Positions 1 to 7,738 of a DNA stretch of 64,000 nucleotides are shown in pieces; positions within the stretch are counted from its first letter, which is position 1; each line of letters opens with the position of its first letter. The notes under the pieces are model-generated. The model did not search any database. It had not been told where the DNA came from and saw nothing but the letters and a program-made list of their open reading frames with translations. The translations under genes were made by a program, and so were the position numbers. The DNA lies in contig NZ_SHKY01000001.1 in the NCBI RefSeq assembly GCF_004217545.1, positions 868,001 through 932,000 of the forward strand, given 5' to 3'. Source of the stretch: Krasilnikovia cinnamomea. GTDB lineage: Bacteria; Actinomycetota; Actinomycetes; Mycobacteriales; Micromonosporaceae.

Positions 1-90
1 TGGCTGTTCGCGCTGGTCGTGGCGCTCGTGGTTGCCACCGTGATCCTCGCCGACGACGTCCAACGGCGCCGCCCGGAACCAGCCGAATAG
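1..90 (+). CDS. C-terminal end of a membrane protein (partial)
   Basis: The window opens inside a reading frame that ends with TAG at 88-90. The 29 visible residues begin with a hydrophobic stretch (LFALVVALVVATVILA), followed by an acidic and then an Arg/Pro-rich tail. This looks like a last transmembrane helix with a short cytoplasmic tail. The N-terminus lies outside the window, so no family can be given. Codon use is strongly GC3, like its neighbours. Confidence 0.5.
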   Translation, partial: WLFALVVALVVATVILADDVQRRRPEPAE

Positions 91-130
91 TCATCGCGGT
101 TCAACCGATCTGCACCGGTCGGGAGAACCT

Positions 131-520
131 ATGGCTACCCGTGGCTTCCTACCGTCTCTTTCCATGACTGGCCTGTTCGGCGGCCACGCCGCCCGCGCTG
201 CACTGCGCTCCGCCCATGCCTGCCTCGACGCCGTACACGCGTCGGTGGGAGTTTCCGGTTTCGCCGCGGCCGCGGAGTCCCCCGGCCTGCTGGCAGCCGT
301 GGACCAGCACTCCGCCGGGATCCGGGAGAGCCTGTCCGCGGACAGCCGCCCGCTGACGGCCGTGGTCCTCGCCGCGTACGCCGAAGGCGTCCGGGAGGCC
401 GCGTACAAGCACGGCTGGCGCGCGCCGGCCGACGGGATCGACTGGGAGGTGCAGGACTGGGTGCTGGTGCGCCTGCTGGCCGTGTGCACACTCGCCCGGA
501 GCCTGCCCCCGCGCCGCTGA
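131..520 (+). CDS. Small hypothetical protein, DUF6401-like
   Basis: 129 aa, starting at ATG with GGGAG at 121-125, five bases upstream. An Ala-rich N-terminus is followed by a conserved-looking core: LLAAVDQHSAGIRES, then TAVVLAAYAEGVREAA, then a tail WEVQDWVLVRLLAVCTLA. This pattern matches my recollection of the short actinobacterial DUF6401 family, sometimes annotated as natural-product-associated, whose function is unknown. There are no transmembrane segments and no catalytic motif. It is followed by a strong hairpin and then a convergent gene. The family assignment rests on pattern memory only. Confidence 0.55.
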   Translation: MATRGFLPSLSMTGLFGGHAARAALRSAHACLDAVHASVGVSGFAAAAESPGLLAAVDQHSAGIRESLSADSRPLTAVVLAAYAEGVREAAYKHGWRAPADGIDWEVQDWVLVRLLAVCTLARSLPPRR

Positions 521-560
521 CCCGCGAGGCGGAAACACCGATCAGGCCGTACCGATCATG

Positions 561-589
561 GGCCGGTGCCGGAATCTCCGGCACCGGCC
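561..589. terminator. Bidirectional hairpin terminator
   Basis: A perfect 13-bp stem (561-573 pairs with 577-589, arm GGCCGGTGCCGGA) with a 3-nt loop lies between two convergent genes (stops at 520 and 618). On the + strand it is followed by a T/C-rich run. Its position and strength support a terminator serving both strands. Confidence 0.75.
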
Positions 590-617
590 TTCGTCCGTCC
601 GCTACCTCGTCGTCCGC

Positions 618-2279
618 TCAGCTGCGCTTGCGGGGGCGGGCGCGGCGGGTGGTGGCGGGTGGGTGCTCCGGCCCGGCCGCGTCGGCGTCCGGTCCGGTGG
701 GCGGGAGAACCTGGGTGTCGGCCGCCGCGTCGGCGTCACCGACCGCGATCGGCTCGGTCACGTCCGGCCCCGTCGCGGTCTCGGTCGCTACGGGAATCGG
801 CTGGGTGTCATCCGCCGGGATCGGCTGGGTGTCGTCGCTGACGCGGAGCGGCTGGGTGTCATCGGCGGCGCGGAGCGGCTGGGTGTCATCGGCGGCGCGG
901 AACGGCTGGATGTCGCCTGGTGGCTGCGGCTGGGTGCCGCCGGGTGGTGCGAGCCCGCCCGGACCGGCGCCGGGAACCGCGGACAGGTCGGTGGTCGCCT
1001 CGTCGTCGTCGCGGCCGAACCCGGGCACGAAGTCCGGCCGGTCGTCCTCGGTATCGGCCCGGCCGCCGGAACGGCGCCCCGAACCGCCCCGGTTCTGTCC
1101 AGCGGCCGCCGCGCGGCGTTCACGCTGGCGGGCCGCCTCGGCCTCGGCCTCCGCCCGGACCGCGTCGGCCGCCGCGAGGCGGGCCTGCTCCGCGCGCCGG
1201 GCCTCGTCGGCCGCGCGTTCCCCCGCGACCCGCTGCTGCTCGCGGGCCTCCTCCGCTTTCCGGGCCTCCTCGGCTTTGCGGGCCCGATCCGCGGCCCGCT
1301 GAATCTCCTGCGCCCGGCGGGCCTGCTCCGCCTCACGCGCCTCCTCGGCCTTGCGGGCCTCCTCGGCCTTGCGGGCCTCCTCGGCCTTGCGGGCCTCTTC
1401 CGCCTTGCGCGCCTCTTCCGCCTTGCGCGCCTCTTCCACCCTGCGGGCCTCCTCGGCCTTGCGCGCCTCTTCCGCCAGCCGAGCTTCCTCCGCCAGGCGG
1501 GCCTCCTCCGCCTTGCGGGCCTCTTCCGCCAGCCGAGCTTCCTCCGCCAGGCGGGCCTGCTCGGCCGCCTCCCGGGCGCGCTCGTCGGCGTACGACCGCG
1601 CGTGCTCGCGGATCGCCGCGGACTCCGCGCCAGCCCGCTCGAGCCACTCCTCCCAGCGCTTCTGCATCGGCCGTACCAGGCCACCGCCGACGCCGACGAC
1701 GAGGATGCCCGCGATCGTGGCGAGAACCGCGATGAGTAGCGGCTGGGTCACCGACGTGGCGATGTGGACCTGATCCAGGGCCGCGATGACCCCCAGCGTG
1801 ATGATCAGTACGGAGGCGATCCGGGCCAGCAGCCGGCCGTAGCTCAGGCCGCCGAGCGCGCTCGCGATCAGGTCGTGCGCGGCCCCGGCGATAGCGGAGG
1901 CCACCACGACGATCACGATGGCCACGAACGCCCGGGGCAGCCAGGCGATGAGCACGGTGAGCAGATCACTGACCGGGTTCGGACCCCACAGTCCGAACGC
2001 GAGCTGCAGGGCGAACAGCAACACCGCGTAGAAGGCGATCTTGGCGCACAGGTCGCTGGCGTCGATGTTGCTCCCCCGCAGCGCCCGGCGTACCGCGCCG
2101 CGTTCCACGGCCCGGTCGAAGCCCATCCGCTGCAGGGCCTTGGCCACGAGGGTGCGGGCCAGCCGGGCGACGACGTACCCGATGGCCAGGATCGCGATGA
2201 ACGCCAGCGCCGTCGGCACGAACAACAGCACCGAGCGCCACATGTCGCTCAACCCCCGGCTCAGGTCGTCGCCATTCAT
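618..2279 (-). CDS. MscS-like conserved-TM-helix protein with long Ala/Glu/Arg coiled coil
   Basis: 553 aa, ATG at 2279. The N-terminal ~205 residues hold about five hydrophobic helices (near 16-38, 78-98, 105-135, 150-168 and 178-203). The helices and the Gly-rich GIVVGVGGGLV-type end resemble the conserved TM helix repeats found in small-conductance mechanosensitive channel relatives. A very long charged helix follows (about 207-395) built of EEARKA/EEARLA hexads and predicted as coiled coil. Next come a disordered region with repeats of the type RAADDTQPL (about 445-490) and a basic tail ending RRARPRKRS. No MscS beta domain is visible after the helices, so channel function is inference. 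It lies downstream of, and co-directional with, the 2388-4190 gene. Confidence 0.6.
   Translation of the reverse strand: MNGDDLSRGLSDMWRSVLLFVPTALAFIAILAIGYVVARLARTLVAKALQRMGFDRAVERGAVRRALRGSNIDASDLCAKIAFYAVLLFALQLAFGLWGPNPVSDLLTVLIAWLPRAFVAIVIVVVASAIAGAAHDLIASALGGLSYGRLLARIASVLIITLGVIAALDQVHIATSVTQPLLIAVLATIAGILVVGVGGGLVRPMQKRWEEWLERAGAESAAIREHARSYADERAREAAEQARLAEEARLAEEARKAEEARLAEEARLAEEARKAEEARRVEEARKAEEARKAEEARKAEEARKAEEARKAEEAREAEQARRAQEIQRAADRARKAEEARKAEEAREQQRVAGERAADEARRAEQARLAAADAVRAEAEAEAARQRERRAAAAGQNRGGSGRRSGGRADTEDDRPDFVPGFGRDDDEATTDLSAVPGAGPGGLAPPGGTQPQPPGDIQPFRAADDTQPLRAADDTQPLRVSDDTQPIPADDTQPIPVATETATGPDVTEPIAVGDADAAADTQVLPPTGPDADAAGPEHPPATTRRARPRKRS
843..920 (-). repeat. 27-bp in-frame tandem repeat (RAADDTQPL units)
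   Basis: Two near-identical 27-bp units start at 843 and 870, with diverged flanking copies. They encode nine-residue DDTQP(L/I)-containing repeats in the C-terminal disordered part of the membrane protein. TQP-type Thr motifs of this sort are often phosphorylation or FHA-recognition sites in actinobacteria. That role is inference here. Confidence 0.7.
1336..1560 (-). repeat. 18-bp tandem repeat encoding EEARKA/EEARLA coiled coil
   Basis: More than ten imperfect 18-bp units based on GCGGGCCTCCTCGGCCTT run in frame through the coiled-coil segment of the 618-2279 gene. Each unit encodes one EEARKA-type hexad. The near identity of adjacent copies suggests recent slippage, so copy number may vary between strains. 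Confidence 0.8.
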
Positions 2280-2387
2280 CCGCGCCCCCTAGCTGCCGCA
2301 ACCGGCCGGCGACCTGCCGGCACACTGACGACATTAGGTCGGTCGCGCGGAGCCCGCCGAGTGCAGCGCGGCTGTTCGCCCGTCCGG

Positions 2388-4190
2388 TCAGGCGCAGGGG
2401 TCACCGTTGATCGCGCAGTTCAGCGGCTCGGCGGTGAGCACACCCTGCACCCGGAAGGTGAAGGTGACCGATCCGCCCGCGGGAATGGTCGCGTCACCCG
2501 GCGGCGTGAAGGTGACTTTCTCACCGTCCTGGGTGACGGCGACGGCCGCGTCAGCGTCGACCGCGTTGCCGCCGGGGATCTTCAGGGTGACCCGCCACTG
2601 CCCGGCGGCCCGGTCCCGGGGGTTGGTGACCCGCACCGTGCCCGCGTAGTCGGTGATGCCGTCCGGTCCCGTGTCGGACGTGTGCGTGAACGTCGCGGTG
2701 AGCGGTGCAAGCGCGGTCGGCGTGGGGCTGGCCGTCGCCGACGACGAGGCACTGCCGGTCGGCTTCGGGGTGGGGGTGCCGCTGCCCGGCGTGGCGGCGC
2801 CGGGCAGGGCCGTACCCGGTCCACCCGGCGTGCCGGTGGGCGAACTGCCCCCGGCGGGGCCGGTGCGGCGGGACGCGGAAGGTGTGGCGGTGGGGCTCAC
2901 GGTGGTGGGCTTGGGGGACTCGCTCGGCAGGGCCGGGCTGGCGTCCGCGCCGGAGTCCGCCGGGTCCAGCGGCGCGTCGTCCGAGGGCAGGACCGAGGTG
3001 GTCGCGGCGGGTGCGGCCGCGCGCGACGGCGCGGCGGGACCGCGCAGCGCCGCGTAGCAGAGGCCGGTGCCGAGCAGGACCGCCGTGGCGGCGGCGCCGA
3101 GCACGAGGCGGCGCCGCCGCGCGCCGCGCGGCGTCTCCGTCTCGGGCAGGCGGTGCCCCGCCGCCGCGCCGTGGCGCTCGGCCGGCGGGCCGCCGCGGCG
3201 GTTGTCGGCGGTGACCGTGAGTTCCCGATCGTCGCCGTCCGGGGCGGTGCGGTGCGCCGCCCAGTCATCCTCGGCCGGGGCGTCGGCGGGCGCCACCCAG
3301 CCGTCAGCGGTCCGCGAGTCCCACCCGGGGGCCGGCGGCACCACGGCCGAGGCCTGCCAGCGGTCCGCCGCCGCCCAGCCGGTCGCCTGCTCCTGCGCGC
3401 CCCAGCCGGTCGCCTGCTCCTGCGCGCCCCAAGTGGCGCCCTGCTCCTGCGCGCCCCAACCGGCCTGTTCCTCAGCACCCCAGCCAGCGGCCTGATCTTC
3501 CCGGCCCCAGCCGGTTGCCTGCTGCTCCTGGTTCCAATCCGACGCCTGCTGCTCCTGGCGCGAATCGGTCTCCTGCCGCTGGCGCCAATCGGCCCCGTAC
3601 TGCTCCTGGCGCCAATCGGTTCCGTACTGCTCCTGGCGCCAATCGGTTCCGTACTGCTCCTGGCGCCAATCGGCCGCCTCGTGCTGGGGGAACCAAACGG
3701 ACGCGGCGTCGGCCTGGTTTCCGCCGGTGCCGTACGTTCCGGCCCCGTACGGGGATTGGGCGGGCCCGGCCGACGGCCCGTCGGGCCGCCAGGCGAAACC
3801 GCCGGTCCCGCCGCTGAGCAGAGATCCTCCGGCGCGCCGGTTGTCGCCCGCGTCGTGGGGCGGATGCTCCGGCACCGCGAAGCGGCCGCGCGGCTGTTCC
3901 TGCTCCGTGCCCGGCTCGGGCAGCGCCCAGGCGTCCCGGAAGAGGGCCGCCTGGCCGGAAACCGGCCGCCCCGCCCCCTCCGGTGCGTGCCCCCCGCCCG
4001 GCTGCGCGGACGGCGCGGCGGCGGACCGGCCCGGCGGCTCCTCATCGCGCGGGGCGAGATCGGCGAGGGCCGCGTACGGGTCGGTCGGCTCGGGGTCGGG
4101 CTCGGCCGCGGGCTGAGTGTCGAACTGCTGCAGCTCGGCGACGTACCCCATCACACCGCGGCTCGGCCGGGGCTGGCTGGGAAAAGTCAC
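2388..4190 (-). CDS. Single-pass membrane protein with repeat-rich cytoplasmic half and extracellular CBM2-like domain
   Basis: 600 aa from a GTG at 4190. A second possible start, ATG at 4151, gives MGYVAELQQF; neither has a clear ribosome site. Residues 1-360 are disordered, Gln/Trp/Gly-rich, with tandem 9-mers DWRQEQYGT (173-205) and WGAQEQATG-type units (227-272). A basic RRRRR stop-transfer stretch and one TM helix (about 362-384) follow, then a Ser/Thr/Pro linker (390-495) and a compact domain at 497-600. That domain has the pattern of a family 2 carbohydrate-binding module: GTVRVTNP, W in QWRVTLKIPG, and C-NGDPC near the end. It probably displays a glycan-binding domain outside the cell while the N-terminal repeats stay inside. 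Confidence 0.65.
   Translation of the reverse strand: MTFPSQPRPSRGVMGYVAELQQFDTQPAAEPDPEPTDPYAALADLAPRDEEPPGRSAAAPSAQPGGGHAPEGAGRPVSGQAALFRDAWALPEPGTEQEQPRGRFAVPEHPPHDAGDNRRAGGSLLSGGTGGFAWRPDGPSAGPAQSPYGAGTYGTGGNQADAASVWFPQHEAADWRQEQYGTDWRQEQYGTDWRQEQYGADWRQRQETDSRQEQQASDWNQEQQATGWGREDQAAGWGAEEQAGWGAQEQGATWGAQEQATGWGAQEQATGWAAADRWQASAVVPPAPGWDSRTADGWVAPADAPAEDDWAAHRTAPDGDDRELTVTADNRRGGPPAERHGAAAGHRLPETETPRGARRRRLVLGAAATAVLLGTGLCYAALRGPAAPSRAAAPAATTSVLPSDDAPLDPADSGADASPALPSESPKPTTVSPTATPSASRRTGPAGGSSPTGTPGGPGTALPGAATPGSGTPTPKPTGSASSSATASPTPTALAPLTATFTHTSDTGPDGITDYAGTVRVTNPRDRAAGQWRVTLKIPGGNAVDADAAVAVTQDGEKVTFTPPGDATIPAGGSVTFTFRVQGVLTAEPLNCAINGDPCA
3601..3673 (-). repeat. 27-bp tandem repeat encoding DWRQEQYGT
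   Basis: Two identical 27-bp copies (3601-3627 and 3628-3654) plus a partial third encode DWRQEQYGT units. More diverged Gln/Trp units continue on the low-coordinate side to about 3380, including a 24-bp family encoding WGAQEQAT. Confidence 0.85.
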
Positions 4191-4277
4191 GCCGGGACTA
4201 TAGGACCTGGGAAATGGAGAACACCAAGGTCAATTGGGGTACGACGAGACTACCCAGCGTCAGGTCGTGGGCGATAA

Positions 4278-4291
4278 CGTCACATGTGACG
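4278..4291. promoter_or_regulatory. Perfect 14-bp palindrome in divergent intergenic region
   Basis: CGTCACATGTGACG reads identically on both strands. It sits about 90 bp from each of the two divergently transcribed genes (starts at 4190 and 4380), a typical place for a dimeric repressor or activator site. It is not the CRP arrangement (TGTGA then TCACA), because the half-sites are in the opposite order. The binding protein is unknown. Confidence 0.4.
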
Positions 4292-4379
4292 CAGGGCACT
4301 CCAGGTGGCACTCGCAAGTTTCGGACGGTCGGATGGTGCCCACATCGTCCAAAAGGTTGAGTGGGGATAGGCTTTCTAC

Positions 4380-6350
4380 ATGACTGGCTCGGGAGGCGGG
4401 GACCCTTCCACGATCACCGCGCTGCCGACCCAGGCGGGCGCGGCGGCCCAGGGCGACCCGGACTGCGCCCGGCTGGTGCACGAGTTCCCGTGGGAAACGA
4501 CCCCGCTGGGGCCCATGGCGGAGTGGGACCCGCAGGTCCGGGCGGCCGTGGACGTGGTGCTCGCCGCCACGGTGCCGATGGCCCTCACGCTCGGCGACGA
4601 CTTCCGGCTGATCTACAACGACGCCCACGCCGGCGCGCTCGGCGACCGGCATCCCGGCGCGCTCGGTCGCCCGGTCGCCGAGGTCTCCGCCGAGCTGTGG
4701 CAGGTGACGGCGGCCGAGACCACCCAGGTGACCCGGCGCCTGCAGAGCCTGAGCGAGCTGACGGCCCAGCTGGCCGGCGCCCTGACCATCGACGACGTGG
4801 CCCGGGTCGTGCTCGCGTTCGCGACGGCCTCGTTCGACGTGGACCACTGTGCCTTCGTGGTAGACGACGGCCCGGCCTGGCGATCCGTTCGCCGAATCCG
4901 CGGTGAGATGCTCGACGAGGCCGACGAGCGGCTGCCCCCGCTGTGGAAGCGGGTCGGCCCCGAATCCGGCTCGCCGCTGGTGGCGGCCGCGCAGAGCGGC
5001 CGGAGCGCGTTCACCGCCGAGGGCACACCGCTGCGCGACGTCGCGACCGACCGGCACGAGCAACGCCTCCGGTCGCTGGCCGTGCTGCCGTTGCGGGCCA
5101 TGTCGGTACGCGGGGCCCTCTCGCTGGGCTACCGCAGCGCCCATGCCTGGCCGCCCGCGGATCGGGCACTGCTCACGGCGGCGGTGGAGCTGGTCGCGCA
5201 GGCTGCCGAGCGGGCCCGCCGGTTCGAGGCCCAGCACGGCACGGCCCAGTTGCTGCAGCGCAGCATGCTCCCCGAGCACCTGCCCGAGCTCGACCGCTTC
5301 CGCATCGCGGCCCGCTACGACGTGGGGGTGGACGGCAACGCGGCGGGCGGCGACTTCTACGACGCGTTCGAGCTGGCCGGCGGACGCCTGGCCATGGTGC
5401 TCGGTGACGTGGCCGGCCACGATGTGCGGGCCGCCGCGGTGATGGGCCAGGTCCGGGCCGCGCTGCGGGCGCTGGCGCTGACGGATCCGGCCCCGCAGAC
5501 CGTGCTGGCCGGGCTGGACCGGCTGATCGGCTCGCTGGGTGCGGAGTCGCGCAACGAGGAGATCTTCGTAACCGTGGTCTACGGCGTACTGGATCCGGTC
5601 GACGGCATGATCACGCTGGCCAGCGCCGGGCACCCGCCGCCGGTGCTGCGCCGCGCGGGCGCCGACGGCGGCCCGGCGACGGCCGAGCTCGTCGCGCTCC
5701 CGCCGGGTGCGCCCCTGGGCCTGGGCGGCCGGTGGAATGTCGGAAAGGTACGCCTGGAGCCCGGCGACACGATCCTCATGTTCAGCGACGGGGTGGTGGA
5801 GCGCCGCCAGCAGGCCCTGAGCGTGGGCCTGGACGCCCTGGTCGACGTGGTGGCCGCGGCGCCCAGCGGTGATCCGCGCAATCTCTGCGCGCTGGCCAAC
5901 GCCGCGGTTCCGGGGCGCACCGACGACGACGTGGCGGTCCTGGCGGTCGAGCACGCGGTCACGTTGAGCCGCTCCGCCACCATGCAGGTGCCGGCGGAGC
6001 CGACCGGGCCGAGCCGGGTGCGGCACTGGATGACGAGCCGGTTGCGCGAGTGGTCCGTGCCCGAGCCGGTCATCGGCGCGGCGATCCTGTGCACCAGCGA
6101 GCTGACCACCAATGCCCTGCTGCACGCGGGCACCCCCGCTCAGGTGCACATCGACCTGAGCGCTGAGCGGCTGCTCGTCTCGGTGGCGGACACGGGCACG
6201 CGCGGCAGCGTGGCCCGTGCGCAGACCGACACGATGAGCAGCCGGGGCCGGGGCCTCGGGCTCATCGAGGAGCTGAGCGACGCCTGGGGGACGGACCCGA
6301 GCGTGCGCGGCGCGACGGTCTGGTTCGAGATCCTCATCCCCCACCGCTGA
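4380..6350 (+). CDS. RsbU-type PP2C phosphatase fused to GAF and RsbW-like kinase domains
   Basis: 656 aa, ATG start. Order of domains: a short PAS-like piece (about 50-110, apparently truncated, with LIYNDAHAGALG), a GAF domain (about 125-280), a SpoIIE/PP2C phosphatase (about 300-525) and a histidine-kinase-like ATPase (about 535-655). PP2C metal ligands are visible as GDFYD (324-328), GDVAGHD (342-348), SDGV (469-472) and TDDD near 514. The ATPase has an N-box SELTTNALLHA (573-583), VADTG and a GRGLGL lid. Such proteins both dephosphorylate and phosphorylate STAS anti-anti-sigma factors in partner-switching control of stress or sporulation sigma factors. The STAS protein at 8402-8752 is a candidate partner, but it is not adjacent. 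Confidence 0.85.
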   Translation: MTGSGGGDPSTITALPTQAGAAAQGDPDCARLVHEFPWETTPLGPMAEWDPQVRAAVDVVLAATVPMALTLGDDFRLIYNDAHAGALGDRHPGALGRPVAEVSAELWQVTAAETTQVTRRLQSLSELTAQLAGALTIDDVARVVLAFATASFDVDHCAFVVDDGPAWRSVRRIRGEMLDEADERLPPLWKRVGPESGSPLVAAAQSGRSAFTAEGTPLRDVATDRHEQRLRSLAVLPLRAMSVRGALSLGYRSAHAWPPADRALLTAAVELVAQAAERARRFEAQHGTAQLLQRSMLPEHLPELDRFRIAARYDVGVDGNAAGGDFYDAFELAGGRLAMVLGDVAGHDVRAAAVMGQVRAALRALALTDPAPQTVLAGLDRLIGSLGAESRNEEIFVTVVYGVLDPVDGMITLASAGHPPPVLRRAGADGGPATAELVALPPGAPLGLGGRWNVGKVRLEPGDTILMFSDGVVERRQQALSVGLDALVDVVAAAPSGDPRNLCALANAAVPGRTDDDVAVLAVEHAVTLSRSATMQVPAEPTGPSRVRHWMTSRLREWSVPEPVIGAAILCTSELTTNALLHAGTPAQVHIDLSAERLLVSVADTGTRGSVARAQTDTMSSRGRGLGLIEELSDAWGTDPSVRGATVWFEILIPHR

Positions 6351-6604
6351 CCCCACCGGACGCGGTCCGAGGTGGACCGGCGCCACTGCGTGTTCACGCC
6401 GGCGCAACGCGTCAACCATTCACGTTCCGTACTTGCAAGATGCGCAACGCTGAGTGATGAACGCAGCGTGAAACGTAGTTCTTTCGGACATTGAACCTCG
6501 GTGTGATGGCAGAGCGTATTCATTGTCGTAAGGTGTTCGGCACCCCTCCCCCATCAGTCGGGCATCCACGATGGAGCTACCGGAGAGAGAAAGAGGTGCG
6601 GCCG

Positions 6605-7387
6605 ATGCGCATTCGAGGCTTCGCGCCGGCGAGCCCGTGCTGGGTCGAGCTGGCCAGTGCGGACCCCGCCCGGGCGGCGGATTTCTACGCGGCCCTGTTC
6701 GGCTGGGAGCCGGCCGGCCACCGTTTCCGCCTCGACGGGCGCGTCGTGGCCGGGTTGACCCGGGCCGGCGCGGACCGGCCGGCGGGCTGGCTGGCCTACC
6801 TGAACGAACCCGATCTGGATGCCGCGCTCGACCGCGTGCTGCGGGCGGGTGGGCACTGCGTGAGCGCGCCCGCGGCGGCCCACGGCGGCTGGTCCACGAT
6901 CGTCGCCGACGCGGAGGGGGCGACGCTGGGGTTGTGGCAGGCGGGCGACTTCGCGGGCATCGAGGTGGGCGGCGAGCCGGGCGCGATGACGTGGCCGGAG
7001 CTGCTGACCCATGACGCGCAGACCGCGCTGGACTTCTACGGCCGGGCCTTCGGCTGGCTGCTGCGCGACGAGCCGGGCAGTGCCCGTACCCGGGGTGAGT
7101 GGCTGACCCGGGGGCACGACGCGATCGCCGGGCTGGCCCCCGGCGACGGCTGGACCCGCTGGCGCTCGGCCTTCCAGGTGGCCGACTGCGCCCGGGCCAT
7201 CGAACGCTGCCAGGCCCTCGGCGGCCGGGTGGTCGCGGGGCCGGTGCAGATGGGCGTGGGCCGGTACGCGGAGCTGGTCGACCCGTGGGGCAGCCGGTTC
7301 GCGGTCGCCGCCCCGGTGGGGGTGCCGGTGGAGCTGGGCATGTCGTTCGGATCGCCGACGGGGGTGGAGCTGACCTTCCCGGGCTAG
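6605..7387 (+). CDS. Two-domain VOC/glyoxalase-like protein
   Basis: 260 aa. I chose ATG 6605, nine bases after AAGAGG at 6590-6595. The frame is open further upstream, but the family usually starts near PCWVELASADP. Two vicinal-oxygen-chelate repeats are visible. The first begins PCWVELASADPARAADFYAALFGWE and ends at LGLWQ; the second begins WPELLTHDAQTALDFYGRAFGW and ends ELVDPWGSRFAV. Members are often annotated as glyoxalase or bleomycin-resistance-like proteins, but substrates are mostly unknown. It stands alone and is followed by a strong hairpin. Confidence 0.8.
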   Translation: MRIRGFAPASPCWVELASADPARAADFYAALFGWEPAGHRFRLDGRVVAGLTRAGADRPAGWLAYLNEPDLDAALDRVLRAGGHCVSAPAAAHGGWSTIVADAEGATLGLWQAGDFAGIEVGGEPGAMTWPELLTHDAQTALDFYGRAFGWLLRDEPGSARTRGEWLTRGHDAIAGLAPGDGWTRWRSAFQVADCARAIERCQALGGRVVAGPVQMGVGRYAELVDPWGSRFAVAAPVGVPVELGMSFGSPTGVELTFPG

Positions 7388-7411
7388 CACACGAGCGCCG
7401 GACGACACGAC

Positions 7412-7448
7412 GACCGGGGTCGGTCCCTTCGCGGGGCCGGCCCCGGTC
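7412..7448 (+). terminator. Hairpin terminator after VOC gene
   Basis: Arms 7412-7427 and 7433-7448 form a 16-bp stem that includes two G-U pairs, with loop TTCGC. It begins 25 bases after the VOC stop codon and ends just before the operator pair, so it insulates the HTH-Clp operon from upstream transcription. No T-tract follows, as is usual in high-GC actinobacteria. Confidence 0.7.
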
Positions 7449-7451
7449 GCG

Positions 7452-7469
7452 TGTCAACATTGGTTGACA
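7452..7469. promoter_or_regulatory. Operator site 1 (palindrome TGTCAAC-N4-GTTGACA)
   Basis: TGTCAACATTGGTTGACA has two perfect 7-base half-sites around a 4-base centre. Its right half contains TTGACA (7464-7469), a consensus -35 box. A second copy lies 27 bp downstream, measured centre to centre. Bound protein would cover the -35 element of the HTH gene. Confidence 0.75.
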
Positions 7470-7498
7470 GAGCGGTCGTGTCAACGTACGTTGACAGC
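7464..7498 (+). promoter_or_regulatory. Promoter, probably giving a leaderless transcript
   Basis: TTGACA (7464-7469), a 17-base spacer and TACGTT (7487-7492) form a plausible housekeeping-sigma promoter. Transcription would begin about 6-7 bases later, at or next to the A of the ATG at 7499. No Shine-Dalgarno sequence precedes that ATG, which agrees with leaderless translation. Confidence 0.55.
7479..7496. promoter_or_regulatory. Operator site 2 (perfect palindrome TGTCAACGTACGTTGACA)
   Basis: This is a fully symmetrical 18-bp palindrome with the same half-site as operator 1. It overlaps the proposed -10 box and ends three bases before the start codon. Two identical half-site pairs around one promoter strongly suggest autoregulation by the adjacent HTH protein. 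Confidence 0.8.
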
Positions 7499-7735
7499 AT
7501 GACCGAAGCAACCGACCTGGCCGCCGCCGCGGGCAGCGCCGACCCCCGGGTGGGCCTGCGGGCGGTCGTGGCGCTGCGCCGCCTGCTCGAAGGGCTGGAG
7601 CACCTGCAGGTGGCCAACGCCCGCCACCAGGGCTGGTCCTGGCAGGAAATCGCCGACGCCCTCGAGGTGACCCGCCAAGGCGTACACAAGAAGCACGCGG
7701 CCCGCATGCCGATGCGCGACCCACGGGAGGACTGA
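7499..7735 (+). CDS. Small HTH regulator paired with Clp-N protein
   Basis: 78 aa from ATG 7499. The frame is open upstream but runs through the operators, so this start is preferred. Residues 15-40 form a helix (RVGLRAVVALRRLLEGLEHLQ). Residues 42-70 form a clear helix-turn-helix, GWSWQEIADALEVTRQGVHKKH, of the sigma-region-4-like type. There is no ligand domain. The stop codon is three bases before the next gene, so the two are co-transcribed and probably translationally coupled. Given the two palindromes over the promoter, it most likely represses its own operon. That is inference from position. Confidence 0.75.
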   Translation: MTEATDLAAAAGSADPRVGLRAVVALRRLLEGLEHLQVANARHQGWSWQEIADALEVTRQGVHKKHAARMPMRDPRED

Positions 7736-7738
7736 CCG

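Noticed and set aside
1764..4277. Very long open frames antisense to the repeat-rich membrane protein genes
   Set aside because: They are a by-product of ~73% GC: Arg/Gly/Pro-rich translations, no domains, and weaker third-position bias than the opposite strand. The same holds for long antisense frames over treY, treZ, hrpB, aceB and the antiporters.
4296..4318. Sigma-54-like TGGCAC element and GGCACT direct repeats before the RsbU-type gene
   Set aside because: The -12 TTGC element is missing and sigma-54 is generally absent from actinobacteria. The direct repeat is only six bases.
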